Assembly (NCBI RefSeq): GCF_001586785.1
Contig: NZ_LUFH02000004.1
Span: 1 to 64,000, forward strand
DNA length: 64,000 nt
DNA from: Sphaerospermopsis aphanizomenoides BCCUSP55
GTDB taxonomy: Bacteria; Cyanobacteriota; Cyanobacteriia; Cyanobacteriales; Nostocaceae
Direction of reading: 5' to 3'
The position numbers and the translations under genes were made by a program. A model generated the notes under the pieces. It searched no databases and was not told where the DNA came from. It saw nothing but the letters and a program-made list of their open reading frames with translations. Below, in pieces: positions 44,594-55,387 of the stretch (within the stretch, counting starts at the first letter, position 1; every line of letters begins with the position of its first letter).

Positions 44594-46273
44594 TCAGGGT
44601 GTGTAAAGATTAGCCGTAAAATTATCAAGGGTCATTGTCCCGGAAAGATTTTGAGTTTCTTGTAATTTAAACCCAGAAGACAAAACTTGTTGAATTTTCT
44701 CTTCTTGCTGCTTTACTTCCGCTTCTGTTTTCAACCGTGACCACAAAGGATTAGCACTATTTAGCCAAACAATTCGGGAATATCTACCTGGTTCTTCCTT
44801 GAGAACCTTTTCTAAAGAATTTGCTAGTTCTGAAGGTTTTTGGGATAGAAGCATCACAGGGTAAGAACTAGGAATATAATAAGCCACACGCATAACATGA
44901 CCCCAAGCTTTAGAGTTCATAGCAATTAAAGTTGGTTGATTTCCATCTTTAGCCATCAATTCTGCAACTGATCGAAAAACCACACGATTTCGGAGACTAA
45001 AATCTCCGATACTAATAGTTAGATATATCAGTAATATACCAGCAGCTACAAGGGTACGCCATTCTTTAGCAACAGCTTTTTCTAACCACAAACTTATTAA
45101 TAATAAACAGCCTGGGAGAATAATAATCATTGTTCTGCCAAAGCCAAAACCCAAGGTAAACTTTTTCGTGGCAATGTCTACTATTAATGCTAGTGATATA
45201 GGTAAAATTCCTAATATTAAAACAGTAATTAAATTTTTATGTTCATTTTGTTTCCACAAATGAATACTAAAACCTAAAAATGCCAAAATTACTAAACAAC
45301 CAGCTAAAGTAACGACAATGGGATCTAAACTAGTTGCCCAGTCTCCTATTAATATGTCAGTACCCAAAGTATTGGTAAAATCCTGTAAATGTCTTAAAAA
45401 AGGAGGTAATGTAGACTTGGCTTTACCAAAACGGTCTAAGTCAGCATTCCGCAGTTGTTTAATTGTACCCCACAATACCCAAGGCATGGTTAATAAAACG
45501 CCAGTACCTAAGCGTAAGCCATGTTGAAACCAATTTCTTCTATCTAAATAAAGTACCAATACTCCTAAAACTATTAGCCAATAGGCATATAAATAAAAAG
45601 TCATCAAACCGGCAGTAATAGAAATAATTAAAAGTCCATTCCATAACAACTGACTGCGACGACTTTGGCTAATGTCGGAATTTTTTTGTTCAATAATATA
45701 TAGTAGCGCCCATGTACTCAAAATTGCCCACAAAACCAGGGGTGCATACATTCGTACATTCAGAGAATGAAATAAATAAAATGGGCTAACTGCCACCAAT
45801 GCTGTAAATAATAGTCCTCCACGATGTCCTAAAAATAACTTACCTAAACCATAAGCACCACCCATAGCCGCAATGCTAAATAAGGTGTTTAAACTCCTTG
45901 TTCCTGCTTCGCTATTACCAAAAAGACGTAACCAAAAATGCTGACTCAAAAAGAATATTGGTGGATGAGGTTCTCCACCCAAAAGACTTTTAATTAACAC
46001 GATGATAGTTTGGAAAAAATCCCCTAAACTTGCTTCTTTGGGTAAGCTTAATAAGGATGTATATTCTGCCAATACTACCGGCACATCTCCAGGAGTTTTG
46101 TAAATACCATTTTTACTGGTAGACAGTAGTAATGATAAAACTTCGTCATACCAAAATTCTCTAGTACCGAGATTGATAATTCTGAGGATGACTCCTATAG
46201 CTATTGTTATCAATGCTAATTTTTCTAGGGAAAGCTGTTGTTTGAGGTTATTACTTGCTAAGTTAGTTTTCAT
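44594..46273 (-). CDS. GT39/PMT-type membrane glycosyltransferase
   Basis: 559 aa with about ten to twelve membrane helices. The first loop has GTREFWYDEVLS, containing the conserved acidic pair of GT-C enzymes, and GEPHPPIFF follows, as in the PMT_2 family that uses polyprenyl-phosphate sugars. The C-terminal about 130 residues form a soluble domain. It lies downstream of another membrane protein and upstream of the GT2-GtrA gene, suggesting one cell-envelope glycosylation set. Confidence 0.85.
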   Translation of the reverse strand: MKTNLASNNLKQQLSLEKLALITIAIGVILRIINLGTREFWYDEVLSLLLSTSKNGIYKTPGDVPVVLAEYTSLLSLPKEASLGDFFQTIIVLIKSLLGGEPHPPIFFLSQHFWLRLFGNSEAGTRSLNTLFSIAAMGGAYGLGKLFLGHRGGLLFTALVAVSPFYLFHSLNVRMYAPLVLWAILSTWALLYIIEQKNSDISQSRRSQLLWNGLLIISITAGLMTFYLYAYWLIVLGVLVLYLDRRNWFQHGLRLGTGVLLTMPWVLWGTIKQLRNADLDRFGKAKSTLPPFLRHLQDFTNTLGTDILIGDWATSLDPIVVTLAGCLVILAFLGFSIHLWKQNEHKNLITVLILGILPISLALIVDIATKKFTLGFGFGRTMIIILPGCLLLISLWLEKAVAKEWRTLVAAGILLIYLTISIGDFSLRNRVVFRSVAELMAKDGNQPTLIAMNSKAWGHVMRVAYYIPSSYPVMLLSQKPSELANSLEKVLKEEPGRYSRIVWLNSANPLWSRLKTEAEVKQQEEKIQQVLSSGFKLQETQNLSGTMTLDNFTANLYTP

Positions 46274-46304
46274 TATTATTCATCAGGTTGAATATGATTG
46301 TGTT

Positions 46305-47882
46305 TTATTCTTGAACAATAGTCGCTTCTTCTATTCTGTATCTTTTATTTTCCTTGATGTTTTTTAGCTGAATAGTTAATTTTTTCGGGCTGGCAAATAT
46401 TCTTAATTTATTAGGTATTTGGGGAGATGCAAAGCATTTGTCATATACAGGACATATATACAGAAATTTTGTATATCCTTGTTCATGCAATGCCAATCCT
46501 AATTTACTAACATCATTAGGTTTCTTGGTCAGAAAAAATATTTTTTGATTGAAAGTTGCTTCAAAACTTTGACCTACATACTGATTAGCTACCGCTACAA
46601 TTTTATTGCTATCTTTCCTTAAAAAATCAAGAACTTCTACATTTTCTTGTTTATCTTTTTGATAAGCAGTTTTTGTACCTGCAATTATATTAAGATTAAA
46701 TCCCCATACAAACAGCACCGCTAAAATTGCCATGCTAATATATCTAATCCCAAACTGCTTAATTTCCCAAGTTTTATCTAAACCCGATATGGCGATGATA
46801 TTAACTAATGGGATGAGAATTAATAAAAACCGCGGACCCCACTGTTTACCACCATCACTAGGAATAAGTATAGGTACTATCAACAAAAATAAAATTGATA
46901 TTAGTAAGATTTGGATCGCAACAGGGTTGATTCTAAAATTTATTCTGAATATGGAAATTACACAAATCGCCAAGGCAAAGTATATAACTGGAAAATGTTT
47001 TAATAAGTTATCTTTGAGTTCATTGAAAAACTTCCAGGATTTTAATAATCTTTCAGACAGAGAAAAATTTTCTACAACTTGGAATGCATGAGCGCCCAAG
47101 GGATGATTATAAATCATTTTATTCAAGGCGAAGAAACACAATACTGTAATTATTAAACTCACTGAAAATATTATTTGTTTATTGTTGATGATAGTAAATA
47201 AATCTAATTTAGTTAGATATGAGGCCATTATTAATATGATTAAAATAGCTACTAAAGCTAGAAATTCTGGTCTAAACCACACGGCTAAACCAATCAATAT
47301 ACCACTGAGAATAGCTTCTTTGTTATTCAAGTCATTTTCTTGCTTGGAGAAGATCACCACCAAACCAGTAAAGGCTAAACATACTGCCAGTGTATGTTCC
47401 CAATACATGGCACTATACATAGTCAGTGGTGAAGCAAAAATTAGGGTAATCAAACCTATGGAGGTGATTAACTGATTGATTTTAAAAGACTGACATAAAC
47501 GATAAAAACTTAACCAAATTAGCCATGTAGAAATTAAAGGAACTACATAAAAACCTCTATACCCAAAAATGCCATAAAATGGAGACGTAACCAGGGGAAA
47601 TGTAAACGGAAATGTGATATAATAGAGGTTATTAATTTTGTAGCTAAACGGTGGCTCAAAAGGGTATAATCCACTATTCCAGATCGTCTTTACCCATGGC
47701 GGTACTTGTAGATTTAAATCAAAGTGTAGATTGCCAGAACTTAGTTGTTGAGCTAACAATGCCTTGAGTCCACCATCACCACTAAAGTAAAGATCATCTG
47801 GAACTTGTGACAGTAAATATAAAGAGAAAATCACACCTGATAAAATGATTAATAATGGTGCATTGGTTTTTAATTTATTCAT
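46305..47882 (-). CDS. Polytopic membrane protein, GT-C-like
   Basis: 525 aa with about eleven hydrophobic segments. The first loop carries YFSGDGGLKALLAQQL, an acidic motif in the place where GT-C enzymes bind the lipid-sugar. No firm family match. The C-terminal about 130 residues are soluble. It is divergent from cofH with only 24 bp between starts, and 31 bp upstream of the GT39 gene. Confidence 0.75.
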   Translation of the reverse strand: MNKLKTNAPLLIILSGVIFSLYLLSQVPDDLYFSGDGGLKALLAQQLSSGNLHFDLNLQVPPWVKTIWNSGLYPFEPPFSYKINNLYYITFPFTFPLVTSPFYGIFGYRGFYVVPLISTWLIWLSFYRLCQSFKINQLITSIGLITLIFASPLTMYSAMYWEHTLAVCLAFTGLVVIFSKQENDLNNKEAILSGILIGLAVWFRPEFLALVAILIILIMASYLTKLDLFTIINNKQIIFSVSLIITVLCFFALNKMIYNHPLGAHAFQVVENFSLSERLLKSWKFFNELKDNLLKHFPVIYFALAICVISIFRINFRINPVAIQILLISILFLLIVPILIPSDGGKQWGPRFLLILIPLVNIIAISGLDKTWEIKQFGIRYISMAILAVLFVWGFNLNIIAGTKTAYQKDKQENVEVLDFLRKDSNKIVAVANQYVGQSFEATFNQKIFFLTKKPNDVSKLGLALHEQGYTKFLYICPVYDKCFASPQIPNKLRIFASPKKLTIQLKNIKENKRYRIEEATIVQE

Positions 47883-47906
47883 ACGGTAATAAAAATTTGA
47901 TAGACT

Positions 47907-49046
47907 GTGACTAATATAACTTTGGATACTATTCTTGATCGTTCCTTGCTAGGGTCTAATATATCACCATCTGAGGCAGTAGTTTTATTAAAACAAACTG
48001 ACCCCCAAGCTGTAAATGCTATTCGGGCTACAGCTGACCAACTGCGACAAAGACAAGCTGGTGAGACCGTAACTTACGTAATAAACCGTAATATTAATTT
48101 TACTAACATTTGTGAGCAGCACTGTAGTTTTTGTGCATTCAGACGAGATGATGGTGATACGGATGCTTACTGGTTAGATTGGGCGCAAATTTTGGAAAAA
48201 TCTACAGATGCAGTGCATAGAGGTGCAACAGAAATCTGTATGCAAGGGGGATTAAACCCACAAGCGCAAATCAACGGTAAATCCTTACCCTATTACATAA
48301 AGTTAGTAGAAACCATTAAACAGGAGTTTCCTCAGCTACATTTACACGCTTTTTCTCCCCAGGAAGTGCAATTTATTGCCAGACTTGACGGAATTTCCTA
48401 CACTGAAGTGATAGCAGCTTTGCGGGATGCAGGTGTGGGTTCGATGCCGGGAACAGCAGCCGAGGTGTTAGATGATGAAGTCAGAAGGGTATTGTGTCCC
48501 GAAAAAATTGATACTGAAACTTGGTTAGAAATTGTCAGTACGGCTCACAAACTAGGTGTACCCACCACCAGTACAATGTTATCTGGGCATATTGAAACTC
48601 CAGAACAGCAAACTGCACATTTAGAAAAATTGCGATCGCTCCAACAAACAGCCTTAGAAAAAGGATATCCAGCCAGAATAACAGAATTTATCATCTTACC
48701 CTTCGTTGGTCAAGAAGCGCCTAAATCTTTACGTCGTCGGGTAGGAAGAGATCAACCAGTGTTAGCAGATGCGCTTTTATTAACTGCGGTAGCGCGGATA
48801 TTCTTAGGAAACTACATACCTAACCATCAACCCAGTTGGGTAAAATTGGGTCTTGCGGGTGCGACAGAAGCTTTAACTTGGGGTTGTAATGATATTGGTG
48901 GCACATTGATGGAAGAACACATTACCACAATGGCAGGAGCGATCGGTGGTACGTGCATGGAAGTCGAAACTCTACAAAGTGCGATCGCTTCCCTTAACAG
49001 ACCTTACCAGCAACGAAATACTTTGTATCAGGGTTTAGGGGTGTAG
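47907..49046 (+). CDS. cofH: FO synthase subunit CofH
   Basis: 379 aa from a GTG start. Radical-SAM enzyme that joins a tyrosine-derived fragment to the flavin precursor to form 7,8-didemethyl-8-hydroxy-5-deazariboflavin, an antenna for some photolyases. [12 protein letters not shown] gives CxxxCxxC near residues 69-76; [10 protein letters not shown] and [10 protein letters not shown] are typical. CofG is not in this window. The last codons (GLGV and stop) come from a GGGTGTAG tandem repeat. Confidence 0.92.
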   Translation: MTNITLDTILDRSLLGSNISPSEAVVLLKQTDPQAVNAIRATADQLRQRQAGETVTYVINRNINFTNICEQHCSFCAFRRDDGDTDAYWLDWAQILEKSTDAVHRGATEICMQGGLNPQAQINGKSLPYYIKLVETIKQEFPQLHLHAFSPQEVQFIARLDGISYTEVIAALRDAGVGSMPGTAAEVLDDEVRRVLCPEKIDTETWLEIVSTAHKLGVPTTSTMLSGHIETPEQQTAHLEKLRSLQQTALEKGYPARITEFIILPFVGQEAPKSLRRRVGRDQPVLADALLLTAVARIFLGNYIPNHQPSWVKLGLAGATEALTWGCNDIGGTLMEEHITTMAGAIGGTCMEVETLQSAIASLNRPYQQRNTLYQGLGV

Positions 49047-49196
49047 GGTGTAGGGGTGTAGGGTGTAGGGTTGAGGGGAGAAAATTTACCAATTACCAAT
49101 TACCAATTACCAATTACCAATTACCAATTACCAATTACCAATTACCCATTACCCATTACCAATTACCAATTACCCATTACCCATTACCCATTAAAG
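49027..49196. repeat. GGGTGTAG and CCAATTA arrays
   Basis: GGGTGTA units overlap the cofH stop (about 49036-49075), then about 14 units of ACCAATT/ACCCATT run to the 3' end of cnfR (49087-49194). There are no spacers, so it is not a CRISPR array. Confidence 0.95.
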
Positions 49197-50783
49197 TATA
49201 TTTAGAACTTTCCGCAATAATGCCTGGTCTTCTATTTTGGGTTTGAGACGACCATTTTCGACATCACGAATCCAACTTTGGCTTTTACCCGTGAGTTTTG
49301 CTAGTTCTCTTTGAGAAATATTCAGGTTTTTACGTGCTTGCAGAACTTGTTCAGCTAATAAATCATCTGTGGGTTTGAGAATTCGTTTATTTGTAATAAT
49401 GGTACGGCGTTTTTTCTTCTCTACTACTGAATTTTGCTGTTGCCATTCTAGAGGCAGTTCAAAGGATAAAATCCTGGCATTCATCAGTAAATTCCACTTA
49501 CCACGGGGTCCACTATCTGTCAGACGATGATCACCACCACCATCATTAATCCAAAATTCCAACGCCTCATCTGGATCTTCAGGAATATCAACTAATTTCG
49601 CCCACAAAGGTTGAATTTCTGGTGGGTAGGTAATTGGGTCAAAAACAGGTTTGATGCCATAGTGATTGAGAACTTCCAAATCGTTTTCAAATGTTCGTAA
49701 TAGGCGCTTACGTTCATCTCTTAATCTGGAAGCGAGGTTCATTTTTTCCTCACCATAAGCAACACGCAGTAAAGTAGGAACGGTAATGCGTTGTTCTCTA
49801 CCCATTTTGGTTTTAAATAACAACCATAACATTAGTCTAACAGCACCTTCATGTTGCTGCCAAAGACTCATAACTGTAGTTAATAACGTTTTGGGTAGAC
49901 TACCATATTGATAGAATCCGGTACGTTCTTTACAGCCTTGTTTATTTAAGAAATGTTGCGCCCAGATGCCAGCTTTAATTTTAAATGTTAGGCCAATCAG
50001 ATATTTGCACCCTAATTCATCTTCTTGAAAATGGTGCTTAATATCTATTAAATGCCATAGGCGACTATTTGTGGCAGAAAATCCGGGAACTTTACCCCGT
50101 GGCAGCCAGTCAATAGAAACAATCAAAGAGCAAGCTTGCTGAACGATGTTCTTAATTAAACATAGCTTGGCAACTTTATTTAGGTCTTTGCGTTTTTCTA
50201 ACCCCAAGTATTTTTCAATTTGGCGTTCATCAATGACAAACTCCTGTTCCCAAGGTTGCTCTAAAGTTGTAGCATGGGCAGCAAAAATCAGATGAATACC
50301 AGCAGATCGAATATCGAGATTTTCGACAGCTTGTAAATCTTGAGCCAGATTGTTAACTTGAAATGGGTCTTGGATGTGAAAAGAAATTGCCCCCCGACCT
50401 TGATTAACTTGTCGGCTATAATGTAAATTACCTCCTGCATCTGTCTCCCAATTTAATGATTTACGTTGCGCTAGTAGATTGCAAGCTTCCCAAATAACTA
50501 TTGCCGAAGCAAATGGGGTATTCTTGCCATTGGAAAACAAATCAGGACTGGTAGGTTCTCGCGCTTCAACTTTGCATCTGCCTTTTTTCGCTTGCCAAGG
50601 GATAGGAGCGTTTTTTGGACAAGCAATTACACATTGTGGTTCTGGATAATAACCCTCACAATTGTTACACAGACAAGGATCAATCCAATATTCATTATTT
50701 TCGATTTTGATTGCACCCGTAGGACATTGGGGGCGGCAGTTATCACATCCAGAGCAATTTTTGTTAGGAATAGTATAAGGCAT
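49191..50783 (-). CDS. cnfR: Nitrogen-fixation regulator CnfR (PatB)
   Basis: 530 aa from ATG 50783 (MPYTIPNKNCSGCDNC), chosen over an ATG 28 codons upstream because GGAAG lies nine bases before it and the first cluster motif is then N-terminal. Two 4Fe-4S motifs (CSGCDNCRPQCPTGAI; CLCNNCEGYYPEPQCVIACP), a long middle domain, and a C-terminal XRE-type helix-turn-helix (LNISQRELAKLTGKSQSW). CnfR activates nif genes under low oxygen; Anabaena patB mutants show abnormal heterocyst patterns. It is divergent from fdxB, the gene order known around patB in Anabaena. Confidence 0.95.
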   Translation of the reverse strand: MPYTIPNKNCSGCDNCRPQCPTGAIKIENNEYWIDPCLCNNCEGYYPEPQCVIACPKNAPIPWQAKKGRCKVEAREPTSPDLFSNGKNTPFASAIVIWEACNLLAQRKSLNWETDAGGNLHYSRQVNQGRGAISFHIQDPFQVNNLAQDLQAVENLDIRSAGIHLIFAAHATTLEQPWEQEFVIDERQIEKYLGLEKRKDLNKVAKLCLIKNIVQQACSLIVSIDWLPRGKVPGFSATNSRLWHLIDIKHHFQEDELGCKYLIGLTFKIKAGIWAQHFLNKQGCKERTGFYQYGSLPKTLLTTVMSLWQQHEGAVRLMLWLLFKTKMGREQRITVPTLLRVAYGEEKMNLASRLRDERKRLLRTFENDLEVLNHYGIKPVFDPITYPPEIQPLWAKLVDIPEDPDEALEFWINDGGGDHRLTDSGPRGKWNLLMNARILSFELPLEWQQQNSVVEKKKRRTIITNKRILKPTDDLLAEQVLQARKNLNISQRELAKLTGKSQSWIRDVENGRLKPKIEDQALLRKVLNIL

Positions 50784-51837
50784 AAGGCTTCTTCCTAGTC
50801 TAATTGCTGAGATGTTTGGCTCAAGTCTCCCCTCGATGTCTCCTCTTGATTCATAACTTGCTACCAAATTATCTCCATGACAAGAAAAGTTTTTCTCGCC
50901 TCACTTATCAGTTATCAGTTATCAGTTACCAGTGATCAGTTATCATCAGTTGTCAGTGATAGCGGAAGGCAAGAGGCAAAAGGCAAAAGTAAAACCCTTG
51001 TTATCTATCACTAGTTTTTAGCTTTTGAGAATGTCCTAATCGCCTTGTCTACAGCTATATAATTAGTTATTTTCTCCTTACTTCTGCGTGGGAGTATCCT
51101 GCTTTACTGACTGCTGATTTCTCGATTCTGTTGTATTTTCTGTCACTGATTTTAGATCCTGGAAATTAGGGCTTCATTGCTTCTTTATTAACTATACATT
51201 TCATAAAGATTTCGCTAAGTTTGTTCAGAATGAGCTTAGGGAGATTTCTTAATATTTGTGTTGTTTGTTGACTGGAAATCCTCACTGAAAGTGTTTTCAG
51301 ATAACATTTCACCAAGGTCAAATTGTTTTAATTTAGTATTTTGATTTTCTTGACAGTTAATATAAATTTGTGCCTGGTTATAAAAATTACATTTTTGATC
51401 ATAAATAAACTCTTTGGCATCAACTTAGTTAATGCAAAAATATAACTTTTATTCTCATTGCATTTGTATAGATGTTTGCATATAAAGTAACTAAAACTTA
51501 TGTTGTATCTGTAAATACGGTTGTATGATATTTTCACTTCATATTTTCCAGATTATATTTGCGACATAATATCAAAACATAAATTATTGCTTGGCTTAAT
51601 TGATTAACAATCTAATTCTTTAGATATAGCCGGATAGCAAGATGTGTAGCCATTCTATTTATTAATAATAATTAGCAGTTATCCTTTTGGATAAATTCCT
51701 ATCAATTGATATTATTTAGCAAGTCAGCAAAACTTGATAAAAAAGTTAATTTTTGTCATCAAAATATTCAAATCTTAGGCTAGTATTAAGATTAAATCAC
51801 CAACTAATTTATAAGCGAAATTGCTGAGGATAGATTC
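50784..51837. other. cnfR-fdxB divergent control region; no gene seen
   Basis: About 1 kb. Contains AGTTATC-type repeats (about 50908-50960), a second copy of a 31-bp dispersed repeat (51030-51060) and AT-rich sequence up to fdxB. One TGAGGAT box occurs on the minus strand near 51272-51278. No GTA-N8-TAC NtcA site was found by eye in either promoter area, but I could not search exhaustively. Confidence 0.6.
51030..51060. repeat. 31-bp dispersed repeat, copy 2
   Basis: AATGTCCTAATCGCCTTG and the following bases match 6187-6217 with two substitutions. It lies about 250 bp upstream of the cnfR start. Confidence 0.65.
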
Positions 51838-52131
51838 ATGGCGACATTGACAGGCGTAACATTTGGCGGTAAGACTTGGACACCTAAATTTGCCCAAGAA
51901 ATTGACAAAGATAAATGTATCGGTTGTGGCAGATGTATTAAAGTATGTGGTCACAATGTATTAGGCTTGATGGCATTGAATGAAGAAGGTGAATTCGTAG
52001 AAGATGAAGATGATGAAGAAATTGAACGCAAAGTCATGACAGTTGCACATCCAGAAAACTGTATTGGTTGTGAAGCTTGTTCGAGAATTTGTCCCAAGAA
52101 CTGTTATTCTCATACAACATTAGACAACTAA
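51838..52131 (+). CDS. fdxB: Ferredoxin III, nif-specific
   Basis: 97 aa with two 4Fe-4S motifs: [17 protein letters not shown] and [16 protein letters not shown]. The acidic linker (EDEDDEE) and length are those of FdxB, an electron carrier in nitrogen-fixing cells. AGGATAGATTC precedes the ATG. It is divergent from cnfR and 505 bp before coxB. Confidence 0.95.
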   Translation: MATLTGVTFGGKTWTPKFAQEIDKDKCIGCGRCIKVCGHNVLGLMALNEEGEFVEDEDDEEIERKVMTVAHPENCIGCEACSRICPKNCYSHTTLDN

Positions 52132-52636
52132 TACTTGTGGGAATTAGCGACATTGTTTAATTCCGTAAATACACGAAAGAAGTGATTAGAGGGGAATACT
52201 TTATTTTTAATATCAGTAAGTAAAAGTTCATAGTAAACAAAAATATAAATCGTCAATTGTTATTTTTAAACACAATCATGCCACCATATTCCTGATTTAT
52301 TTAGAAAATCGGGAATATTAGTATTTTCAGAAAAAAGGTTATGAAAAAATCTGGAAGTTTACCCCATTTTTGGTGATGTACAAGTTAGAACTTGAATAAG
52401 TGGAAATCAAAAACACCGCTGAAATTGTTAGACCTAGTAGCCATGAATAAATTTTTTGATATTTTTGGCTAGGGATAAATATCAACAACAGGATGCAATC
52501 TCCTAAATCAGTGAACAATACAGCAGAGTTCAGGAGTCAGGAGTCAGGAGTAAAACTGGCTTTTTGTCCAGCGTTGAATTTAGATCCTGTACCTTATTGA
52601 TCACTGGTAACTGATAACTAAGAAAAAGTAGGTAGT
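52132..52636. other. fdxB-coxB intergenic region
   Basis: AT-rich, no gene seen. CAGGAGT heptamers at about 52530-52553 precede the cox operon. It may hold the cox promoter; no known site was recognised. Confidence 0.6.
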
Positions 52637-53614
52637 ATGCAAAAAGTTCCTGTGTCGTTGTGGACGCTGTTAGCGGGGATGATAATTTCCCCGATTAGTA
52701 TTTGGATTGGTCAAAATCATCATCTACTTCCAGTACAAGCATCGCAACAAGCGCCTTTGGTAGACGGATTTTTTAATATCATGTTTACCATTGCGATCGC
52801 TCTTTTTTTAGTAGTAGAAGGAACGATTTTAATTTTCTTGTTTATCTATCGTCGTCGCCCCGGTGACAATAGTGATGGTACACCGATAGAAGGTAACTTA
52901 GCCTTAGAAATTTTTTGGACAGCAGTACCCACTGTAATTGTGGTTGGTTTGGGTATTTACAGCGTCAATATTTATAACCAAATGGGAGGTTTAGAACCAG
53001 GTAGTCATCCTCATGGCCATGTCGCTCATGTTTCCGGTACAGCGATGGCTGCTAGTATGAATGATGGTTCTCAATCTTTAACTGCTCCCAATATTGGTAT
53101 TGGTGGAAGTCCCCAAACTCAAGGTAAACCAGCAGATTTGGTAGTTGATGTCAAAGGGATTCAATTTGCATGGTTATTTAACTATCCAGAAACTGGTATT
53201 GCTGCGGGAGAACTGCACGTTCCAGTTGGTGCTGATGTGCAGTTGAATTTATCAGCAGATGATGTCATTCATTCCTTCTGGGTTCCCCAATTTCGACTCA
53301 AACAAGATGCGCTTCCTGGTATCGCTACTGAATTGCGTTTTGTGGCTACAAAACCAGGTACATATCCGGTAGTTTGTGCGGAATTATGTGGTGGTTATCA
53401 TGGTGCAATGCGATCGCAGGTTGTTGTCCACACTCAAGAAGATTTTGAAGCTTGGATAACAGAAAATCAGATTGCACAACAGCAAGGACAACCTCAAGTT
53501 GTGGCTGTAAATCCTGCTAATTTATCTACTTCTGAATTTCTTGCTCCATACATTCAGGATATGGGAGTGAGTAAAGAAAATATTGCGTCATTAGTTATCG
53601 GGAATAGGGAATAG
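52637..53614 (+). CDS. coxB: Cytochrome c oxidase subunit II (heterocyst-type)
   Basis: 325 aa. Two N-terminal membrane helices (about 44-68 and 88-106) and a periplasmic cupredoxin domain carrying the CuA site: DDVIHSFWVPQF and CAELCGGYHGAMRS (two Cys, His, Met). A His/Gly/Ser-rich insert (about 115-155) separates them. It takes electrons from a soluble donor and passes them to CoxA. Context with cnfR and fdxB matches the heterocyst cox2 operon. The last residues (GNRE) and stop arise from GGGAATA repeat. Confidence 0.93.
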   Translation: MQKVPVSLWTLLAGMIISPISIWIGQNHHLLPVQASQQAPLVDGFFNIMFTIAIALFLVVEGTILIFLFIYRRRPGDNSDGTPIEGNLALEIFWTAVPTVIVVGLGIYSVNIYNQMGGLEPGSHPHGHVAHVSGTAMAASMNDGSQSLTAPNIGIGGSPQTQGKPADLVVDVKGIQFAWLFNYPETGIAAGELHVPVGADVQLNLSADDVIHSFWVPQFRLKQDALPGIATELRFVATKPGTYPVVCAELCGGYHGAMRSQVVVHTQEDFEAWITENQIAQQQGQPQVVAVNPANLSTSEFLAPYIQDMGVSKENIASLVIGNRE

Positions 53615-53707
53615 AGAATAGGTAAATTAAACTTTTGCCTTTTTCCACTGATAAATGAAAATCCCAAATTCCCAATCCCGAATCTAAAATCTAAAATCCA
53701 ACATCGA

Positions 53708-55387
53708 ATGACACACATAGAATTTCCTCAAGATCCACCACCAGAAGAGAGTCAACAAAAAACTGTGGTAGTTGCTCATACTCAACGTCTCGCACCTTGG
53801 AAACTGAAGGACTATTTCACCTTTAATATTGACCACAAAGTTATTGGCATTCAATATTTGGTGACGGCGTTTGTATTTTATTTGATTGGTGGGTTGATGG
53901 CCATTGCTATCCGCACCGAATTAGCCACACCAGAAGCAGATTTTATTGATCCAAATCTGTACAACGCTTTCATGACCAATCATGGAACAATCATGATATT
54001 TTTATGGATTGTTCCCAGTGCAATTGGGGGATTTGGTAATTATCTAGTACCCCTAATGGTAGGTGCTAGAGATATGGCGTTCCCGAAATTAAATGCCATT
54101 GCCTTTTGGTTAAACCCACCCGCAGGTTTACTATTATTAGGTAGTTTCATATTTGGTGGTTCTCAATCAGGTTGGACAGCTTACCCACCTTTAAGTTTAA
54201 TCACTGCCAACACCGCGCAAACGATGTGGATTTTGGCGATTGTGTTGGTAGGAACTTCTTCAATTTTAGGTTCATTAAACTTTGTCATCACCATTTTGAT
54301 GATGAAAGTTCCCAGTATGAAATGGGATCAAGTTCCTTTATTTTGCTGGGCAATTTTAGCAACTTCTATCCTCGCACTTTTATCTACACCAGTATTAGCA
54401 GCAGGTTTAATTCTGCTGTTATTTGACATTAACTTTGGCACTTCCTTCTTCAAACCAGATGCTGGTGGTAACGTCGTTATTTACCAACATTTATTCTGGT
54501 TTTATTCCCATCCGGCGGTTTATTTAATGATTCTGCCAATTTTTGGGATCATGTCAGAAGTAATTCCCACCCATGCACGCAAACCAATTTTTGGATATAA
54601 AGCGATCGCCTATTCCAGTGTCGCTATCTGCGTCGTTGGTTTATTTGTCTGGGTACACCATATGTTCACCAGTGGTACACCCGGTTGGATGCGGATGTTT
54701 TTCACCATTTCTACATTAATAGTAGCCGTTCCCACAGGTGTAAAAATCTTCGGTTGGGTTGCAACCCTTTGGGGTGGAAAAATCCGTTTTACCACAGCCA
54801 TGTTATTTGCCATTGGCTTATTATCCATGTTCGTCATGGGTGGTTTAAGCGGCGTAACAATGGGAACAGCACCCTTTGATGTTCATGTCCACGACACATA
54901 TTATGTAGTCGCACATTTCCACTACGTTTTATTTGGTGGTTCCGTCTTTGGTATTTACGCAGGTATCTATCATTGGTTCCCCAAAATGACCGGCAGAATG
55001 ATGAACGAAACCTGGGGAAGAGTTCACTTTGCCCTGACTTTAATTGGTACTAACTTAACATTCCTACCCATGCATGAATTGGGTTTACAAGGAATGCCTC
55101 GCCGAGTTGCTATGTATGACCCCCAATTTATTAGCTTAAATCAGCTTTGTACCATTGGCGCATTCATTTTGGGTATTTCTGTAATTCCCTTTGCTTGGAA
55201 CGCTATTACTAGCTGGAAAAAAGGTGAATTTGCAGGTGATAATCCTTGGGAAAGTTTAACTTTGGAATGGACTACTAGTTCTCCTCCAATGATTGAAAAC
55301 TGGGACGTTTTACCTGTTGTCACTCATGGTCCTTATGACTATGGTCAAATTCATGATCAATCTTCGTCAGTGACTGAGGCTGTTTAA
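53708..55387 (+). CDS. coxA: Cytochrome c oxidase subunit I
   Basis: 559 aa with twelve membrane helices. Heme and copper ligands are visible in NHGTIMIFLW, SHPAVYLMILP, WVHHMFTSG and AHFHYVLFGG. The motif FYSHPAVY (no Glu in the HPEVY position, Tyr-Ser before it) marks an A2-type heme-copper oxidase. It reduces O2 to water and pumps protons; in heterocysts this respiration protects nitrogenase. It follows coxB by 93 bp. Confidence 0.95.
   Translation: MTHIEFPQDPPPEESQQKTVVVAHTQRLAPWKLKDYFTFNIDHKVIGIQYLVTAFVFYLIGGLMAIAIRTELATPEADFIDPNLYNAFMTNHGTIMIFLWIVPSAIGGFGNYLVPLMVGARDMAFPKLNAIAFWLNPPAGLLLLGSFIFGGSQSGWTAYPPLSLITANTAQTMWILAIVLVGTSSILGSLNFVITILMMKVPSMKWDQVPLFCWAILATSILALLSTPVLAAGLILLLFDINFGTSFFKPDAGGNVVIYQHLFWFYSHPAVYLMILPIFGIMSEVIPTHARKPIFGYKAIAYSSVAICVVGLFVWVHHMFTSGTPGWMRMFFTISTLIVAVPTGVKIFGWVATLWGGKIRFTTAMLFAIGLLSMFVMGGLSGVTMGTAPFDVHVHDTYYVVAHFHYVLFGGSVFGIYAGIYHWFPKMTGRMMNETWGRVHFALTLIGTNLTFLPMHELGLQGMPRRVAMYDPQFISLNQLCTIGAFILGISVIPFAWNAITSWKKGEFAGDNPWESLTLEWTTSSPPMIENWDVLPVVTHGPYDYGQIHDQSSSVTEAV

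Noticed and set aside
46732-47475. Two plus-strand frames of 119 and 97 codons
   Set aside because: Antisense shadows of the polytopic membrane protein at 46305-47882.
49087-49194. Possible CRISPR array
   Set aside because: The unit is only 7-8 bp with no spacers; it is a simple tandem repeat.
50784-51837. NtcA site before cnfR or fdxB
   Set aside because: No GTA-N8-TAC with a suitable -10 box was found by eye; not claimed.
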